64,000 nt of DNA from Vibrio halioticoli NBRC 102217 (GTDB lineage Bacteria > Pseudomonadota > Gammaproteobacteria > Enterobacterales > Vibrionaceae). Made by a program: the position numbers and the translations under genes. Shown one piece after another: positions 17,891 to 28,377 of this stretch. Within the stretch, counting starts at the first letter, position 1; the number at the start of each line of letters is the position of its first letter. Under the pieces are notes generated by a model. That model saw only the letters and a program-made list of their open reading frames with translations, did no database searches and was not told the origin of the DNA. The stretch lies in assembly GCF_000496695.1 (NCBI RefSeq), contig NZ_BAUJ01000003.1, positions 62,001-126,000 of the forward strand, given 5' to 3'.

Positions 17891-19153
17891 ATGTCAGATG
17901 ACCAACCGATAAATGATTTCCGCCAACAAGCTCTCGATTACCACGAGTTTCCTAAGCCAGGAAAAATAGCTGTTGAATTAACAACGCCTGCTGATTCAGT
18001 TCATGATCTAGCGCTAGCTTATAGCCCAGGTGTTGCAGAGCCAGTACGTGAAATCGCCCAAAATGCTGATAACGTTTACAAGTACACAGCCAAAGGGAAT
18101 ATGGTTGCGGTTATTTCAAACGGCACCGCTATCTTGGGTTTAGGTAACTTAGGGCCAATGGCTTCTAAGCCGGTTATGGAAGGCAAAGCGTTATTGTTCA
18201 AACGCTTTGCCGGTTTGGACTCTATTGATATTGAAGTAAAGCACCGCACTATTGATGAGTTCATCGATACCGTGGCGGCGATTGCCGATACCTTTGGCGG
18301 AATTAACCTAGAAGATATCAAAGCGCCAGATTGTTTTGAGATTGAAAGTCGTCTTATCGAACGATGCGATGTGCCGGTATTTCACGATGATCAGCACGGC
18401 ACTGCGATTGTGACCGCCGCCGGTATGCTTAACGCAATAGAGCTACAAGGAAAGCAACTGTGTGACTCTACTATTGTATGCTTGGGCGCCGGTGCTGCGG
18501 CAGTTGCGTGTATGGAGCTACTCATTAAATGTGGCGCACAGCGTGAAAAAATCTACATGTTAGATCGTAAAGGCGTTATTCATACTCGCCGTGACGATCT
18601 TAACGAATACAAACAGCTGTTTGCCAACAATACCGACAAACGTACCCTAGAAGATGTGATTGAAGGCGCGGATCTGTTCCTTGGCGTATCTGGTCCTAAC
18701 TTGTTGTCACCTGAGGCATTGGCCTTGATGGCGGACAAACCAGTGGTGTTTGCCTGTTCTAACCCTGATCCTGAAATTAAACCAGAGCGTGCTCATGAAG
18801 TGCGTAGTGATTTGATTATGGGCACGGGACGTTCTGATTATCCAAACCAAGTGAACAACGTTATTTGTTTCCCATTTATCTTCCGTGGCGCTTTAGATGT
18901 GAGAGCCAGTGAGATTAATATTGAAATGAAGCTAGCGGCGGTGGAAGCAATTCGCCAGTTAGCAAAAGAACCAGTGCCAGAAGAAGTGATGAAAGCGGCT
19001 GGGGTAACGTCATTAGAGTTTGGTAATGGCTATATTATCCCTAAACCAATGGACCCACGCTTGTTACCTCGCGTAGCAAGAGCGGTAGCGGAAGCAGCGG
19101 TTGCCTCTGGCGTTGCTCGCATTGAGCTTCCAGAGAATTATATGCAGAGCTAA
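17891..19153 (+). CDS. Malic enzyme (oxaloacetate-decarboxylating malate dehydrogenase)
   Basis: A 420-residue short-type malic enzyme converting malate to pyruvate and CO2 with NAD(P). The N-terminal malic domain has the motifs AYSPGVAEP and GNLGP; the divalent-metal region is LEDIKAPDCFEIE followed by PVFHDDQHGTA. The nucleotide fold is GAGAAAVACMELL. It corresponds to the N-terminal part of E. coli MaeB but lacks the phosphotransacetylase-like C-terminal domain, as is usual for the Vibrio copy next to rpmE. AAGGGA precedes the start by about 10 bases. Confidence 0.92.
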   Translation: MSDDQPINDFRQQALDYHEFPKPGKIAVELTTPADSVHDLALAYSPGVAEPVREIAQNADNVYKYTAKGNMVAVISNGTAILGLGNLGPMASKPVMEGKALLFKRFAGLDSIDIEVKHRTIDEFIDTVAAIADTFGGINLEDIKAPDCFEIESRLIERCDVPVFHDDQHGTAIVTAAGMLNAIELQGKQLCDSTIVCLGAGAAAVACMELLIKCGAQREKIYMLDRKGVIHTRRDDLNEYKQLFANNTDKRTLEDVIEGADLFLGVSGPNLLSPEALALMADKPVVFACSNPDPEIKPERAHEVRSDLIMGTGRSDYPNQVNNVICFPFIFRGALDVRASEINIEMKLAAVEAIRQLAKEPVPEEVMKAAGVTSLEFGNGYIIPKPMDPRLLPRVARAVAEAAVASGVARIELPENYMQS

Positions 19154-19184
19154 TAGCAGAATGCAGGGTTAATAACCGAAAATT

Positions 19185-19223
19185 AAAAGGGGCTAGAGTG
19201 TGATCACTTTAGCCCCTTTTTTT
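19185..19223. terminator. Terminator between malic enzyme and metJ
   Basis: AAAAGGGGCTA...GTG pairs with CAC...TAGCCCCTTTTTTT (arms 19185-19200 and 19205-19221) with T-rich ends in both directions. It can serve the malic enzyme gene and, in reverse, metJ. Confidence 0.9.
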
Positions 19224-19263
19224 ATGAGTTAAATCTGAGCGTTGTGCTAGTTTAGTACTAGTG

Positions 19264-19581
19264 TTAGTCGTCGAAGACTTCTAATTCAATACCGAGATCA
19301 GACATGATTTTTTTTGCTTCAGTTGGAATTTCATCTGGGCAATCTTTTCTCAGATCTTCGTCGGTAGGGAGTGGTTGGCCAGTATAAGCGTGTAAGAAAG
19401 CTTCACATAGAAGCTCACTGTTGGTTGCATGGCGGAGGTTGTTTACCTGACGACGTGTTCGCTCATCAGTTAGAATTTTGAGAACCTTAAGTGGAATAGA
19501 CACAGTGATCTTTTTGACTTGAGTGCTTTTTTTACCGTGTTCAGCATATGGGCTGATGTATTCGCCATTCCAGTCTGCCAT
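19264..19581 (-). CDS. metJ: MetJ, methionine regulon repressor
   Basis: A 105-residue ribbon-helix-helix repressor, the same length as E. coli MetJ and nearly identical through the DNA-binding strand [43 protein letters not shown]. With S-adenosylmethionine as co-repressor it binds tandem 8-bp boxes. It is divergent from metB, and boxes lie in the shared gap, so it likely controls both itself and metBL. Confidence 0.98.
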   Translation of the reverse strand: MADWNGEYISPYAEHGKKSTQVKKITVSIPLKVLKILTDERTRRQVNNLRHATNSELLCEAFLHAYTGQPLPTDEDLRKDCPDEIPTEAKKIMSDLGIELEVFDD

Positions 19582-19658
19582 TGGAAACCTTTATTACTTA
19601 GTTTTAAGAAGTTAATTTCCAATTCTAGCGATATTTACTGCTATATGTAAAGGCATTT

Positions 19659-19682
19659 AGACGTCTAGATGTGTTGAAGTCT
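19659..19682. promoter_or_regulatory. MetJ boxes between metJ and metB
   Basis: Three adjacent octamers AGACGTCT, AGATGTGT and TGAAGTCT follow each other without a gap. The first is the exact MetJ consensus; the others match at 5 to 6 of 8 positions. The arrangement of contiguous 8-bp units is the known MetJ binding mode. Confidence 0.85.
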
Positions 19683-19771
19683 AATACTGATCACGGTAAT
19701 CTAGTATTAGATTCAGATTAATTTGATTGGTTACAAACTCCACCAGTCACTGCCAAAGGAAGGACAAGAAA

Positions 19772-20935
19772 ATGAGCAGTAAACATAAGTCATCGACCAT
19801 TGCCGTACGCACCGGTATAGAGTCTGATACCCAGCACCATGCTGTTGTTCCCCCTATTTACCTGTCCACAAACTATGGTTTTCCTTCATTTGGAGATGTA
19901 CCAAAGTATGATTACACCCGCTCTGGAAACCCTAATCGTGGGCTTTTAGAGACGGCACTGTTTGAGTTGGAGTCAGGTAAAGGCGCTGTTGTCACCAACT
20001 GCGGTACATCAGCACTCAATTTATGGGTTTCGGCATTTTTAAGCCCAGACGATTTAATTATTGCGCCTCACGATTGTTATGGTGGTACTTACCGTTTATT
20101 TAACACTCGTGCGCAAAAAGGTGACTTTAAGGTTGAGTTTGTCGATCAATCAGATGATCAAGCCCTTGCTGCAGCGATTGCCAAAAAGCCAAAACTGATT
20201 CTTATTGAAACGCCATCGAACCCATTGGTGCGAGTGGTTGATATTGAGAAAGTGTGTCAGCAAGCGGCGGCTGTGGGGGCATTAGTGGGCGTCGACAATA
20301 CATTTCTAACCCCAATTTACCAAAGACCATTAGAGCTTGGTGCTGATTTTGTTATCCACTCCACCACTAAATACATTAATGGTCATTCGGATGTGATTGG
20401 CGGAGTAGTGATTACTAAAACCGAACAACATGCTGAAGAACTTGGCTGGTGGGGTAACTGTATTGGTGCAACGGGCACGCCTTTTGATAGCTATATGACA
20501 TTGCGCGGCATTCGCACTTTAGGTGCACGTATGCGTGTGCATGAAGAAAGCTCACAAGTTATTTTAAACTTTCTACAATCTCAAAAGCGTGTCAAAACCA
20601 TTTATCACCCAAGCTTGCCAGATCACCCTGGCCATGACATTGCTAAACGTCAGCAGTCTGGTTTTGGTAGCATGCTCAGCTTTGAGTTTGATGGTGATTT
20701 AGAGCAACTGAAGACCTTTATTAACAGCTTAACATTGTTCTCTTTAGCGGAGTCTTTAGGTGGGGTAGAGAGTTTGATTTGTCACCCTGCGACTATGACT
20801 CATAGAGCTATGGGTGAAAAAGCATTGGCTGAAGCTGGTGTGTCTAATTTCTTATTACGTCTGTCTGTTGGGCTAGAAGATAGTGACGATCTTATTGATG
20901 ATCTTGCCCAAGCATTTGATTCGGTCGAGGGTTAA
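19772..20935 (+). CDS. metB: Cystathionine gamma-synthase
   Basis: A 387-residue PLP enzyme (E. coli MetB 386) that joins O-succinylhomoserine and cysteine to cystathionine. The PLP lysine lies in HSTTKYINGHSDVIGG. The start at 19772 has AAGGAAGGAC upstream and the family N-terminus; a 15-residue upstream extension has no support. The gene is two bases before metL, as in other gamma-proteobacteria, and is expected to be repressed by MetJ. Confidence 0.96.
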   Translation: MSSKHKSSTIAVRTGIESDTQHHAVVPPIYLSTNYGFPSFGDVPKYDYTRSGNPNRGLLETALFELESGKGAVVTNCGTSALNLWVSAFLSPDDLIIAPHDCYGGTYRLFNTRAQKGDFKVEFVDQSDDQALAAAIAKKPKLILIETPSNPLVRVVDIEKVCQQAAAVGALVGVDNTFLTPIYQRPLELGADFVIHSTTKYINGHSDVIGGVVITKTEQHAEELGWWGNCIGATGTPFDSYMTLRGIRTLGARMRVHEESSQVILNFLQSQKRVKTIYHPSLPDHPGHDIAKRQQSGFGSMLSFEFDGDLEQLKTFINSLTLFSLAESLGGVESLICHPATMTHRAMGEKALAEAGVSNFLLRLSVGLEDSDDLIDDLAQAFDSVEG

Positions 20936-20937
20936 TT

Positions 20938-23346
20938 ATGAACAACGCAACGCAACTGCATAAGTTTGGTGGTAGTAGTCTGGCAAATGCAGAATGCTTT
21001 GATCGCGTAGCCAATATATTAGCTGAGTACTCCAATGAGAGTGACTTAGTGATTGTTTCTGCTGCGGGCTCAACCACTAACAACTTGTTACGCTGGTTAG
21101 CGGCTTTAGAAAAAGATGGACGTATTGCGCATGAGATTTTACTTGAGCTAAGAAGCTATCAAAATCAATTGATTACCGATTTGCTTCCTCAGCAAACGGC
21201 GAGTGTTTTGCAAGAACAGCTTAACCGAGAATTTACCGCATTAAGTGCGCTAAATGCTCCGTTGACTGAGCAGCAAAAATCAGCGGCATTAGGTCACGGT
21301 GAAGTGTGGTCGTCTCGTCTCCTTAGTGCGCTGCTTTGTGATAGAGGTATGCCTAGTGCAGCGCTTGATTCTCGTGACTTCTTGCGCGCAGAAGCGGGCA
21401 CTCAGCCAGAAATTGATCGCAACCTTTCTTGGCCATTATTGAAATCAGTGTTAGCTCAGCATCCTCAAAAACGCTTGGTTATTACCGGTTTTATGGCGCA
21501 TAACCAACAAGGTGAAACGGTACTGCTTGGGCGCAATGGTTCCGATTATTCGGCGACCATAGTAGGTGCTTTGGCTGAAGTGGCCAAAGTCACTATTTGG
21601 AGTGACGTGGCGGGCGTATATAGCGCAGACCCGCGCATTGTCGAAGATGCCTGTTTACTGCCACTGCTTCGTCTTGATGAAGCCAGTGAATTAGCGCGCC
21701 TTGCCGCTCCGGTACTGCACAGCCGTACGCTACAACCTGTCGCACAAAGTGCTATGGATTTAGAGTTGCGTTGCAGTCACCAACCAGAGTCAGGTTCAAC
21801 GCGTATTGAGCGTGTATTAGCTTCTGGTCGAGGCGCTAAGATAGTGACCTCATTAGATGATGTGAATTTGATTGAGCTGACTTTAAGCCCTGCACATGAT
21901 TTTGAAAGTTTAGAGCCGCAAGTGTTGGCCTTGCTGAATAAAGCGCAGCTTGCGCCACTGGCCTATGAGTCACAATCGGATCAGCACTGCTTACGTCTGG
22001 CTTATACCAGCGAACTATTAGCCGGCGCCTTAGCCTGCATCGAAGCGGCAAACTTTGATGTGTCTGTTGCCGTGAAAACTGACTTATCCATGCTGGCCGC
22101 TGTAGGGGCCGGTGTGACTAACAACGCCAATCATTGTTTTGGTTTTTACCAAACACTGAAAAGCGTCAATGTTGAGTTCATGTTTGAAACCGAATCTGAG
22201 CTGAGCATTATCGCCATAGTAAGAACGAGTGCGATTCCTTCACTGCTTAAAGTGCTACACAATCAGTTATTCCAAGCACAAAAGCGTGTTGGCATCGTAT
22301 TGTGTGGTAAAGGTAATATTGGTTCTAATTGGTTGGAGCTATTTGCTACGCAAAAAGACCAGTTAGAAAAGCGTCGCGGCATGAGCTTTGACCTTATCGG
22401 GGTAATTGCGAGCCAGAGTTATTGGTTTGATGAAAATGGCATAGATGCCAGCAAGGTCAACAGCCAGTTCTCCGATAATGCGGTTAGTAGCGAAGAAGAT
22501 TGGCTACCGCTAGTTAAACGTCAATCGAGCTTTGATGAAATTATCGTATTGGATGTAACGGCCAGTCAGCAAGTGTCCGATCGCTACCTAGAGTTTGCCG
22601 AACATGGCATGCACTTAATCTCAGCGAATAAGCTGGCAGGTTCTGCGCCAAGTGAGTTTTACCATCAAGTACAGGATGTATTTGCTAAAACGGGACGTCA
22701 TTGGTTGTACAACGCCACTGTGGGCGCTGGATTGCCGGTAAACCATACTGTGAGAGACCTGCGAGAAAGCGGCGATGAAATTGTAGCATTATCAGGAATC
22801 TTCTCGGGAACCTTGTCATGGCTGTTCCAGCAGTATGATGGCTCTATTCCATTTAGTGAGTTGGTTGACTTAGCTTGGCAACAAGGGCTAACGGAACCTG
22901 ATCCTCGAGCTGATTTAGATGGCACCGATGTGATGCGTAAATTAGTGATTTTGGCGCGTGAATCAGGCTTAGATCTGGAGCCTGAAGGGGTGAAGGTTGA
23001 ATCTTTAGTTCCTGAGAGTTTATTGGCCTTATCTGTGGATGAATTCTTCCAGCAAGCCAGCGTGTTGAATGAAGCACTAGCAGAGCGCTTAGATAAAGCA
23101 CAGAGCGAAGGAAAGGTTCTGCGATACATAGCACGTCTTTCAAAAGAAGGAGAGGCGACAGTGGGCGTAGAGGCGCTTGAAGCGCACCACTCTTTGGCTA
23201 ACTTACTGCCTTGTGACAATATTTTCGCTATTGAGAGTAAATGGTACAAAGATAACCCATTGGTTATACGCGGCCCTGGTGCGGGTCGAGAAGTCACGGC
23301 AGGTGCCTTGCAGTCCGATCTCAATCGCTTATCTAGTCTATTATAA
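20938..23346 (+). CDS. metL: Bifunctional aspartokinase II / homoserine dehydrogenase II
   Basis: An 802-residue fusion (E. coli MetL 810). The aspartokinase half begins LHKFGGSSLAN and contains LLGRNGSDYSAT. A central regulatory (ACT-like) region follows at about 300-450. The dehydrogenase half begins near VGIVLCGKGNIGSNW and has the catalytic stretch LTEPDPRADLDGTDVMRK. It catalyses the first and third steps from aspartate toward methionine and threonine. It is co-transcribed with metB (two-base gap). Confidence 0.97.
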   Translation: MNNATQLHKFGGSSLANAECFDRVANILAEYSNESDLVIVSAAGSTTNNLLRWLAALEKDGRIAHEILLELRSYQNQLITDLLPQQTASVLQEQLNREFTALSALNAPLTEQQKSAALGHGEVWSSRLLSALLCDRGMPSAALDSRDFLRAEAGTQPEIDRNLSWPLLKSVLAQHPQKRLVITGFMAHNQQGETVLLGRNGSDYSATIVGALAEVAKVTIWSDVAGVYSADPRIVEDACLLPLLRLDEASELARLAAPVLHSRTLQPVAQSAMDLELRCSHQPESGSTRIERVLASGRGAKIVTSLDDVNLIELTLSPAHDFESLEPQVLALLNKAQLAPLAYESQSDQHCLRLAYTSELLAGALACIEAANFDVSVAVKTDLSMLAAVGAGVTNNANHCFGFYQTLKSVNVEFMFETESELSIIAIVRTSAIPSLLKVLHNQLFQAQKRVGIVLCGKGNIGSNWLELFATQKDQLEKRRGMSFDLIGVIASQSYWFDENGIDASKVNSQFSDNAVSSEEDWLPLVKRQSSFDEIIVLDVTASQQVSDRYLEFAEHGMHLISANKLAGSAPSEFYHQVQDVFAKTGRHWLYNATVGAGLPVNHTVRDLRESGDEIVALSGIFSGTLSWLFQQYDGSIPFSELVDLAWQQGLTEPDPRADLDGTDVMRKLVILARESGLDLEPEGVKVESLVPESLLALSVDEFFQQASVLNEALAERLDKAQSEGKVLRYIARLSKEGEATVGVEALEAHHSLANLLPCDNIFAIESKWYKDNPLVIRGPGAGREVTAGALQSDLNRLSSLL

Positions 23347-23356
23347 TTCTTATCTA

Positions 23357-23386
23357 AAGCATCCAATGCGTTCGTGTTGGATGCTT
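23357..23386 (+). terminator. Hairpin after metBL
   Basis: AAGCATCCAA (23357-23366) pairs with TTGGATGCTT (23377-23386). The following CTCCCCC is not a T-run, so termination may be partial and metBL transcripts could extend toward metF. Confidence 0.55.
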
Positions 23387-23422
23387 CTCCCCCAAAAGAC
23401 TCAACTTTTGTACGAATTTTTG

Positions 23423-23451
23423 TTGACATCCCTCTCATAAATTTACATTAT
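23423..23451 (+). promoter_or_regulatory. Promoter of metF
   Basis: TTGACA (23423-23428) and CATTAT (23446-23451) are spaced by 17 bases. The MetJ boxes start three bases further on and would cover the transcription start. Confidence 0.65.
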
Positions 23452-23453
23452 CT

Positions 23454-23477
23454 AGACATATAGACGTCTAAACGTTC
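23454..23477. promoter_or_regulatory. MetJ boxes of metF
   Basis: Three contiguous octamers, AGACATAT, AGACGTCT and AAACGTTC. The central one is the perfect consensus. They overlap the predicted start of transcription, which fits repression by MetJ with S-adenosylmethionine. Confidence 0.87.
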
Positions 23478-23498
23478 AAAATTATGTGATTGTGCTGA

Positions 23499-24401
<903 letters not shown>

Positions 24402-24516
24402 TTCTCATCTGAGAATACTTAGCTAGAGATATAGAGTTTACGGATAAGGATTGCTAACGATAGGGATACGTTTAATAAGAATTTAAGCAGAGTTCAGATT
24501 TACAACTAAGCCAAAT

Positions 24517-24560
24517 AAAACAAAGGACCCAGTGCATTACAAGCTAGGTCCTTTTGTTTT
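24517..24560. terminator. Bidirectional terminator between metF and aphA
   Basis: AAAACAAAGGACC pairs with GGTCCTTTTGTTTT across an 18-base loop and carries T-runs on both strands, serving the convergent metF and aphA. Confidence 0.88.
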
Positions 24561-24564
24561 TCAG

Positions 24565-25095
24565 TTAAGCAATCTCGCTTAACACTTCTTCCGCCCACTC
24601 ATTCCAAGCTTCGCGAGTCAAAAGATTACGACGTAAGGTTAGTCGTTCAATTTTTTCTTTGTGGCTCAAAATGCGAGTATCAGAGTAATGTGTATCTTCG
24701 ATTTCTTTGTAGAACTGAACCAGTTTACGTGAATCGCTTAGTGCAAGTTGCAGTTGGTCAGAAAAACCTTCAGCAGGCTGAACTTCACATGCATAAAGTT
24801 TAGCTGCAAACTCATCTCTCACTGTTGGGTGCGAAATAGGTTGTTCAAACCATTTAGCCAGTGCCTCACGGCCGCGCTCTGTGATTGAGTAAATCTTTTT
24901 ATCAGGCTTGCCTGATTGAGGGAATAGCTGACAAGTAACGAGCTCGTTTTCTGCCAGTTTATTTAACTCACGGTAAACCTGTTGGTGGCTTGCTTTCCAA
25001 AAGTAGCCAATGCTATAAGAAAACTCTTTTGTAATGTCGTAACCGGTAGCATCTTTTGTGCTTAGTACGGTCAATATAACGTGTGGTAATGACAT
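24565..25095 (-). CDS. aphA: AphA, PadR-family low-cell-density regulator
   Basis: A 176-residue winged-helix PadR-family protein very close to V. cholerae AphA (179 residues) from MSLPHVILTVLST on. The stretch GYFWKASHQQVYRELNKL is the DNA-recognition part, and the C-terminal coiled coil provides dimerisation. The start at 25095 has GGAAGA seven bases upstream; a 13-residue upstream extension has no family support. AphA is the master regulator of gene expression at low cell density in vibrios and an activator of virulence genes in V. cholerae. It lies next to ppc, as in that species. Confidence 0.95.
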   Translation of the reverse strand: MSLPHVILTVLSTKDATGYDITKEFSYSIGYFWKASHQQVYRELNKLAENELVTCQLFPQSGKPDKKIYSITERGREALAKWFEQPISHPTVRDEFAAKLYACEVQPAEGFSDQLQLALSDSRKLVQFYKEIEDTHYSDTRILSHKEKIERLTLRRNLLTREAWNEWAEEVLSEIA

Positions 25096-25500
25096 GTTGT
25101 TCTTCCAAATTACTGCATATAAAAAACAACGCACAGTTCAGACTCTAGTTGGTCATCATTGAAGAGTGCGAGCCACTCAAGAAGTTCATGAGTGCATGTA
25201 TTACCTTTTAAGCCATTCTCACCTGACCATAATTTATTTTATTATGTCTAATAAATAGGGAATATTGTGTCTCGTTATTTTTATTGTGAAACCCAAGATC
25301 CCCTACCTATAAGCTAACAGTTTACTATCATTTTTTGGCGTTAGATTAACGAAAAATAAGTATTACAAAAACATGTTTACTGCTTTTTGTCTCATATTGC
25401 CAACTTGCTCAAAAAGCCTAACAAGTCCTGTTGTCGGTTGGATGAAATGGTGGGTATATCACGGTTTTGTCTTTTGCGATGCGATAAGTCGAGAATATAA
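25096..25500 (-). promoter_or_regulatory. aphA leader and control region
   Basis: A gap of about 465 bases separates aphA from ppc, without a gene. The proposed leader contains GGCTTAAAAGG on the minus strand (25214-25204), which would pair with the CCUUCUUAAGCC region I recall from the first hairpin of vibrio Qrr RNAs. An inverted pair TTATTA/TAATAA (25239-25254) overlaps a CATAAT that could be the -10 element. These suggest quorum-sensing control from both Qrr RNAs and LuxR/HapR, but this is inference. Confidence 0.5.
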
Positions 25501-25531
25501 AAAAGCCCTAGCTCAATGAGCTAGGGCTTGA
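25501..25531 (-). terminator. Terminator of ppc
   Basis: On the minus strand AAGCCCTAGCTC pairs with the mirrored GAGCTAGGGCTT across a short loop and runs into TTTTTT. It lies 30 bases after the ppc stop. Confidence 0.93.
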
Positions 25532-25560
25532 ATTCTAAGCATCATAAACGCTGCTCGAAC

Positions 25561-28191
25561 TTAACCTGTGTTACGCATTCCGGCTGCAATACCAGCAATG
25601 GTAATCATCAGAGCTTCTTCAAGCTCAGGGTTATTCTCTTCTGTTTGTCGAGTACGTTTTAGAAGCTCTACTTGCAACATGTTCAATGGATCAACATAGA
25701 TGTTGCGTAGACGTATGGACTCTAGACCCCATGGGTCACTTTGCATTAGGTTCTCGTTGTTTTCTACTTTCAGAACCGTTTGGATGTCTTTTTGTAGTTG
25801 TCCACGAAGGTTTTCACCTAAACGCCATAGTGATGGGTCTGTGAGCTTCTCATCATACAGTTTAGAGATATCCATGCTGCACTTGTAGTACACCATTTCT
25901 AACATACCTAAGCGAGTAGAGAAGAACGGCCATTCACGACACATCTCTTCTAGTAACTCTAGATGACCTTGGTCAATGGAGTATTGAATCGCTTCACCTG
26001 CGCCTAACCATGCAGGAAGTACCAGACGGTTTTGGCTCCATGAGAAGATCCATGGAATCGCACGTAGGCTTTCTACGCCACCTTTCGGGTTACGCTTCGA
26101 AGGACGAGAACCTAGTGGCAGTTTACCTAGTTCAAGCTCAGGTGTGGCTGCGCGGAAGTAAGGAACAAAGTCTGCTTCGCCACGGACAACATTACGGTAA
26201 GACTCACAAGAAACCTGTGATAGCACTTCCATAAGATCACGCCAATCTTGTTTTGGCTCTGGAGGCGGAAGAAGGTTAGCTTCTAAAATGGCGCTAGCGT
26301 ACAAGTTCAGGCTGTTGACAGCCACTTGTGGTAGACCAAGTTTAAAGCGAATCATCTCACCTTGCTCAGTAACACGTAGGCCACCTTTTAAGCTTTTTGG
26401 TGGTTGAGACAACAATGCTGCGTGTGCAGGAGCGCCACCACGGCCGATAGTACCGCCACGACCATGGAACAAGGTCAGGTCGATATTTTCCGCTTCAGAG
26501 ACTTTAACTAGCTTATCCATTGCGTCGTATTGCGCCCAGCCTGCAGACATTACGCCGGCATCTTTTGCTGAGTCAGAGTAGCCAATCATGACCATCTGTT
26601 CGCCTTGGATAAATCCGCGATACCAATCAATGCTATACAGCTGTTGCATGACAGATTCTGAGTTATTCAAATCTTCTAGAGTTTCAAATAATGGACAAAC
26701 GCCTAAACGGAATTTACAGCCAGCTTCACGCAGCAATAGGTGAACAGCAAGTACGTCAGAAGCGGTACGTGCCATTGAAATAACATAAGAACCAAAGGCT
26801 TCTTTAGGGTGAGCAGCAACAGTCTTACAGGTTTCAATCACCTCTTTAACCATTGGTGATGGTTCCCAGTTGTGCGGGATAAGAGGTCGATTATCGCTAA
26901 GCTCTTTAACTAGGAATGCAACTTTATCTTGCTCACTCCACTGGTCGTAATCACCTAGACCTAAGAAACGCGTAACTTCAGACAAGGCTTTTGAGTGCTC
27001 GGTGCTCTCTTGGCGAATGTCTAGTCGAACAAGGTGCACACCAAAACATTTAATACGGCGAAGCGTATCAAGCAGCGAGCCTTCGGCAATCACGCCCATG
27101 CCACACTCATGTAGAGAGGTGTAGATGGTATGTAGTGGATGCCAAAGTTGCTCAGCAGTTTCTAAGATGCTGACATTGGGAATAATATCGCCAGCCAGTC
27201 TTGCTGAAATTGATTTACGGGTATTGTTAAGCAGAGTGCGCATTTCTTTTAGGATGCCACGATACGGTTCGTGACTGTCACCTGCAAGTTCACGTACTGC
27301 TGCATTACACTCGATCATTGATAGCTCAGTGATCAGCTCTTCGATATCGGCGTGATATAGGTCAGCGGCTTTCCAGCGAGATAACCACAGTACTTCTTGA
27401 GTAATGTTATGAGTGACAAACGGGTTACCGTCTCGGTCACCCCCCATCCAAGAAGAGAAATGCACAGGGCGAGCATCGATAGGTAGAGGCTCATCTAGGT
27501 GAGTCGATACTCGTTCGTCTAACTCACGTAAGAAATCAGGTACTGCTTCCCAAAGAGAGTTTTCAACAACCGCAAAACCCCATTTTGCTTCATCCAGAGG
27601 AGTAGGGCGTTGCTGACGGATAACATCTGAGTGCCAACTTTGAGCAATAAGTTGCTCGAGACGGCGCTCTGTTTTAATTCGTTCAGAGTGACCGATATCG
27701 CTAAGCTCTAGTTTAGATAAACAGTCGTTTATCTTAAGTAGCTTGTTGATCATGGTACGACGAGAGATTTCGGTAGGGTGTGCGGTTAGCACTAATTCAA
27801 TATTGAGGTTCTTGATTGCGTCTGACGCTTCTTTTTTAGAAATCTCTTTAGAGTGAAGCTTACTAAACAGAGTCTGAAGTACATCAGGTTCGCAAACATG
27901 CTCTTCGCAATGACGAGAAATTGTATGGTACTGATCGGCTATATTGGTCAGATTCAAAAATTGGTTGAATGCGCGAGCGACGGGGATAAATTGCTCGTCC
28001 GGCAGGTTCTCAATCTCATGGATGAGAGCCTCTCTATCTTCTTGATGACCGCTACGAGCCGACTTAGACAACTTACGAAGAGTTTCAACTTTATTAAAAA
28101 TCTCCTCTCCATGGGCGTCTTTAATGGTTCTGCCAAGTAGATTACCAAGCATCTTCACGTTACTGGTAAGTGCAGAATATTTCTTATTCAT
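25561..28191 (-). CDS. ppc: Phosphoenolpyruvate carboxylase
   Basis: An 876-residue enzyme, the same length as V. cholerae Ppc, that carboxylates phosphoenolpyruvate to oxaloacetate to refill the TCA cycle. The catalytic histidine lies in [12 protein letters not shown]. The phosphate-binding loop is [11 protein letters not shown], and the protein ends in GMRNTG as usual. The start at 28191 has GAGG nine bases upstream and the family N-terminus MNKKYSAL; a ten-residue extension to 28221 is unlikely. It is a single-gene unit with its own terminator. Confidence 0.97.
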   Translation of the reverse strand: MNKKYSALTSNVKMLGNLLGRTIKDAHGEEIFNKVETLRKLSKSARSGHQEDREALIHEIENLPDEQFIPVARAFNQFLNLTNIADQYHTISRHCEEHVCEPDVLQTLFSKLHSKEISKKEASDAIKNLNIELVLTAHPTEISRRTMINKLLKINDCLSKLELSDIGHSERIKTERRLEQLIAQSWHSDVIRQQRPTPLDEAKWGFAVVENSLWEAVPDFLRELDERVSTHLDEPLPIDARPVHFSSWMGGDRDGNPFVTHNITQEVLWLSRWKAADLYHADIEELITELSMIECNAAVRELAGDSHEPYRGILKEMRTLLNNTRKSISARLAGDIIPNVSILETAEQLWHPLHTIYTSLHECGMGVIAEGSLLDTLRRIKCFGVHLVRLDIRQESTEHSKALSEVTRFLGLGDYDQWSEQDKVAFLVKELSDNRPLIPHNWEPSPMVKEVIETCKTVAAHPKEAFGSYVISMARTASDVLAVHLLLREAGCKFRLGVCPLFETLEDLNNSESVMQQLYSIDWYRGFIQGEQMVMIGYSDSAKDAGVMSAGWAQYDAMDKLVKVSEAENIDLTLFHGRGGTIGRGGAPAHAALLSQPPKSLKGGLRVTEQGEMIRFKLGLPQVAVNSLNLYASAILEANLLPPPEPKQDWRDLMEVLSQVSCESYRNVVRGEADFVPYFRAATPELELGKLPLGSRPSKRNPKGGVESLRAIPWIFSWSQNRLVLPAWLGAGEAIQYSIDQGHLELLEEMCREWPFFSTRLGMLEMVYYKCSMDISKLYDEKLTDPSLWRLGENLRGQLQKDIQTVLKVENNENLMQSDPWGLESIRLRNIYVDPLNMLQVELLKRTRQTEENNPELEEALMITIAGIAAGMRNTG

Positions 28192-28377
28192 TTCATTGAG
28201 CCTCGTAATTAAATTACACACCTTTCCTTGAGTTAAGATCCAATCTATCGAAGAAAAGGGGTGAGAGTCAAACTTTGAACAAATTTGATTGAAAAACCAA
28301 CGTTTGAATTGATTTGAATCATAATAGCTGACTCAAACAATTTTTATGTTGAAACTTTATTTCACTAATCGCTAAAA

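Noticed and set aside
22698..23438. A 246-codon open frame on the minus strand opposite metL
   Set aside because: It lies entirely antisense to well-conserved metL coding sequence, has no recognisable domain, and is a shadow of its codon pattern.
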